DNA from: an uncultured Clostridiaceae bacterium
Lineage (GTDB): Bacteria; Bacillota; Clostridia; Lachnospirales; Lachnospiraceae
Assembly (NCBI GenBank): GCA_902477765.1
Contig: CABSIM010000029.1
Location: 1-34,673 of the forward strand
DNA: 34,673 nt
Direction of reading: 5' to 3'
Below are positions 32,449 through 34,673 of the stretch, piece after piece (within the stretch, counting starts at the first letter, position 1; each line of letters starts with the position of its first letter). The notes beneath the pieces are model-generated. The model did no database searches. It saw nothing but the letters and a program-made list of their open reading frames with translations, and was not told the origin of the DNA. The translations under genes were made by a program, and so were the position numbers.

Positions 32449-32462
32449 CGAACAAATGTTTG
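32449..32462. promoter_or_regulatory. LexA (DinR)-type SOS box upstream of uvrA
   Basis: CGAAC-AAAT-GTTTG fits the Gram-positive LexA consensus CGAAC-RNRY-GTTYG at every position. It overlaps the -35 hexamer of the predicted uvrA promoter, where LexA would block RNA polymerase. Confidence 0.8.
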
Positions 32463-32488
32463 AATAATGCCGGAGAGTATGATATAAT
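32460..32488 (+). promoter_or_regulatory. Predicted sigma-A promoter of uvrA
   Basis: TTGAAT (32460-32465), a 17-nt spacer and a perfect TATAAT (32483-32488) precede uvrA by about 240 nt. The leader between (32495-32728) is purine-rich and contains a 53-codon open extension in the uvrA frame. Confidence 0.8.
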
Positions 32489-32728
32489 GAGCCGGAGCAG
32501 ATCCATGGCCGGAAGAGTACAAAGGCTGTGTGCGGCTGATGCATACCTGGCAGAAACAATGTCTATGCTATGGATAAGAATACGTGTGCGGCAGAAGAAA
32601 GGAAGGATTCTGCTCCGGCAGGAATTCCGGACAGAGAGAACTGTGAGGCCGCAGGAAGAGATCAGAAACAGAAGAAAGAGAATGCGGATGCCGGAAAGAA
32701 ACCGGCATCTTATTACAGGAGAATTGAT

Positions 32729-34673
32729 ATGTCCAGGCAGTATATTAAAATACGGGGTGCCAATGAGCACAACCTGAAAAATATTTCCGTTGATATTCCC
32801 AGGAATCAGCTGGTGGTGCTGACCGGTCTTTCAGGTTCCGGCAAGTCATCACTGGCATTTGATACGATCTATGCGGAGGGACAGAGGCGGTATATGGAGT
32901 CTCTGTCTTCTTACGCCAGGCAGTTTCTGGGACAGATGGAAAAACCGGACGTGGAGAATATCGAGGGACTTTCCCCGGCAATTTCCATTGACCAGAAATC
33001 CACCAACAGGAACCCGCGTTCCACGGTGGGAACCGTGACGGAGATTTATGATTATATGCGTCTTCTTTATGCGCGGATCGGGATTCCCCATTGCCCCAAG
33101 TGCGGCCGCGAAATCCGCAGGCAGACGGTGGACCAGATGGTGGACCAGATCATGGCGCTGCCGGAGAGGACCAGGATCCAGCTGCTGGCTCCCATTGTGC
33201 GGGGACGGAAAGGGCGTCATGAGAAAGTGCTGGAGCAGGCCAGAAAGAGCGGGTATGTCCGTGTACGCATTGACGGAAACCTGTTTGAGCTTTCCGAGGA
33301 TATTCAGCTGGAGAAGAACATCAAGCATAATATCGAGATCGTGGTGGACCGTCTGGTGGTCAGGGAAGGCATCGAAAAAAGACTGTCGGATTCCATTGAA
33401 ACGGTGATGAAACTGTCGGACGGGCTGATGATCGTGGATGTGCAGGACGGTGATCCTATCCAGTTCAGCCAGAGCTTTTCCTGTCCCGACTGCGGAATCA
33501 GCATTGAGGAAGTGGAGCCCAGAAGTTTTTCTTTCAATAATCCCTTCGGCGCCTGCCCGGAATGTTTCGGGCTGGGCTATAAGATGGAATTTGACGAGGA
33601 CCTGATGATCCCGGACAAATCCCTGAGCATCAGTCAGGGCGCCATTGTGGTCATGGGATGGCAGTCCTGTGCCACAAAAGGAAGCTTTACCAGGGCCATT
33701 CTGGATGCCCTGGCGAAGGAATACCACTTTGATCTGGATACCCCGTTTCAGGACTATCCGAAAGAAGTCCATGACGTGCTCCTTTACGGCACGGGCGGAA
33801 AATCCGTACAGGTTCATTATACAGGACAGAGAGGAACCGGTGTGTATGACGTGGCCTTTGAGGGACTGATCGAAAATGTGAACCGGAGATACCGGGAGAC
33901 CTTTTCGGAAGCCAGCAAGGCGGAGTACGAATCCTATATGAGGATCACCCCCTGTCCGGCCTGCCACGGCCAGAGGCTGAAAAAGAGCTCTCTGGCGGTC
34001 ACCGTGGGCGATAAAAATATTTATGAAGCCACCAACATGTCCATTGTAAAATTCCGGGAATTTGTGGACGGGCTGAAGCTTTCCAGAATGCAGGAAATGA
34101 TCGGAGCCCAGATCCTTAAGGAAATCCGTGCCCGAGTCAGTTTCCTGATCGATGTGGGACTGGACTATCTGAGTCTGTCCCGGGCCACGGGAACTCTGTC
34201 CGGCGGAGAGGCCCAGAGAATCCGTCTGGCCACCCAGATCGGTTCCGGACTTGTGGGAGTGGCCTATATTCTGGACGAGCCCAGCATCGGTCTGCATCAG
34301 AGGGACAACGACAAGCTTCTGAAGACGCTGATGCATCTGAGGGATCTGGGAAACAGTGTGCTGGTGGTGGAACATGACGAAGATACCATGCGGGCGGCAG
34401 ACTGCATTGTGGACATCGGACCCGGAGCCGGGGAACACGGCGGCCAGGTGGTGGCTGTGGGAACCGCAGAGGAGATCATGAAGAATCCGGCGTCCATTAC
34501 CGGAGATTATCTCAGCGGACGGAGAAGAATTCCTGTGCCGGAGGAACGGAGAAAGCCCACAGGCTGGCTGACGGTCCGCGGGGCCAGGGAGAACAATCTG
34601 AAACATATTGATGTGTCGTTCCCCCTGGGAGTCATGACCTGTGTGACCGGTGTTTCCGGCTCCGGAAAGAGTT
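32729..34673 (+). CDS. uvrA: Excinuclease ABC subunit A, 3'-truncated by window edge
   Basis: UvrA is the damage-recognition ATPase of nucleotide excision repair and loads UvrB. The first 648 codons are present. The N-terminal half has GLSGSGKS (Walker A, residues 33-40), SSYARQFL, CPKCG, CPDCG...CPEC and CPACHGQRL zinc-type cysteines. LSGGEAQRIRLATQIGSGL (ABC signature) and ILDEPSIGLHQRD (Walker B) follow. The window ends in the second Walker A (GVSGSGKS). The start at 32729 has AGGAGA 6 nt upstream and matches the family N-terminus (YIKIRGANEHNLKNI). An in-frame ATG at 32570 would add 53 polar residues but has no ribosome site. A LexA box on the promoter predicts SOS induction. Confidence 0.96.
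   Translation, partial: MSRQYIKIRGANEHNLKNISVDIPRNQLVVLTGLSGSGKSSLAFDTIYAEGQRRYMESLSSYARQFLGQMEKPDVENIEGLSPAISIDQKSTNRNPRSTVGTVTEIYDYMRLLYARIGIPHCPKCGREIRRQTVDQMVDQIMALPERTRIQLLAPIVRGRKGRHEKVLEQARKSGYVRVRIDGNLFELSEDIQLEKNIKHNIEIVVDRLVVREGIEKRLSDSIETVMKLSDGLMIVDVQDGDPIQFSQSFSCPDCGISIEEVEPRSFSFNNPFGACPECFGLGYKMEFDEDLMIPDKSLSISQGAIVVMGWQSCATKGSFTRAILDALAKEYHFDLDTPFQDYPKEVHDVLLYGTGGKSVQVHYTGQRGTGVYDVAFEGLIENVNRRYRETFSEASKAEYESYMRITPCPACHGQRLKKSSLAVTVGDKNIYEATNMSIVKFREFVDGLKLSRMQEMIGAQILKEIRARVSFLIDVGLDYLSLSRATGTLSGGEAQRIRLATQIGSGLVGVAYILDEPSIGLHQRDNDKLLKTLMHLRDLGNSVLVVEHDEDTMRAADCIVDIGPGAGEHGGQVVAVGTAEEIMKNPASITGDYLSGRRRIPVPEERRKPTGWLTVRGARENNLKHIDVSFPLGVMTCVTGVSGSGKS

Noticed and set aside
32460..32777. 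105-codon frame across the uvrA promoter and start
   Set aside because: It starts within the promoter, is Arg-rich and overlaps the uvrA N-terminus in another frame; not a gene.
32849..34606. 585-codon minus-strand frame over uvrA
   Set aside because: UvrA on the plus strand carries all its motifs; the antisense product has none.
1..34673. tRNA, rRNA, CRISPR arrays, insertion sequences, attachment sites
   Set aside because: None seen by eye: no repeat-spacer pattern, no transposase or integrase motif, no cloverleaf-like element.

Overview
The window looks like a chromosomal segment of a gut-type Firmicute of class Clostridia, most likely Lachnospiraceae. The support is moderate-to-high GC content, strong AGGAGG-type ribosome binding sites, TTGACA/TATAAT-type promoters, a Zn-ribbon L31, the rpmE-DUF1385-prmC-prfA gene order, a LexA/DinR box of Gram-positive type and a choline-binding-like surface protein. 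I saw no rRNA, tRNA, CRISPR array, transposase, integrase or phage gene. Species cannot be told from the sequence alone.

Layout. 1-1.44 kb: 3' part of citF (citrate lyase alpha, cut by the window edge), closed by a terminator. 1.5-3.9 kb, minus strand: a coupled luxE-luxC pair (fatty acyl activation and reduction to aldehyde) with its own promoter and no luciferase genes. 3.9-5.7 kb, minus strand: an ArsR/SdpR-like repressor, an SdpI-like membrane protein and a YwaF/TMEM164-like membrane protein in one operon, with an inverted repeat in the promoter region. 5.9-6.9 kb: acyltransferase-3 membrane enzyme. 7.0-9.7 kb: a tightly coupled LysR regulator, TPR protein and DUF4037 (nucleotidyltransferase-like) trio. 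9.7-14.1 kb: translation block rpmE (with hairpin leader), a DUF1385 membrane protein, prmC, prfA, a Cys-less alkyltransferase-like (ATL) gene and a P-loop kinase. PrmC methylates the GGQ glutamine of the release factor encoded next to it. 14.3-15.6 kb, minus strand: MATE exporter. 15.8-20.3 kb: cell-envelope sugar genes rfbA, rfbB and rfbD (no rfbC among them), then glmM. 20.4-22.4 kb: leuA (2-isopropylmalate synthase) with a roughly 210-nt leader holding tiny ORFs. 22.4-23.9 kb: a TetR regulator with a palindromic operator on its promoter, a second copy of that operator, and a multi-pass membrane protein. 24.0-30.8 kb: magnesium-type P-ATPase island with two MgtA-like pumps, a winged-helix regulator lacking a recognisable receiver domain, a DUF3784 membrane protein and a 55-residue single-span protein. 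31.0-32.2 kb: secreted cell-wall-binding repeat protein. 32.4 kb to the end: LexA-box promoter and the first 648 codons of uvrA, cut by the right edge.

The parts most worth following are the P-ATPase island with its small membrane proteins and structured leader, the LysR-TPR-DUF4037 trio, the luxE-luxC pair outside a lux operon, the ATL-kinase pair, and the TetR gene with twin identical operators. Functional assignments rest on motifs and family memory. No database search was run.
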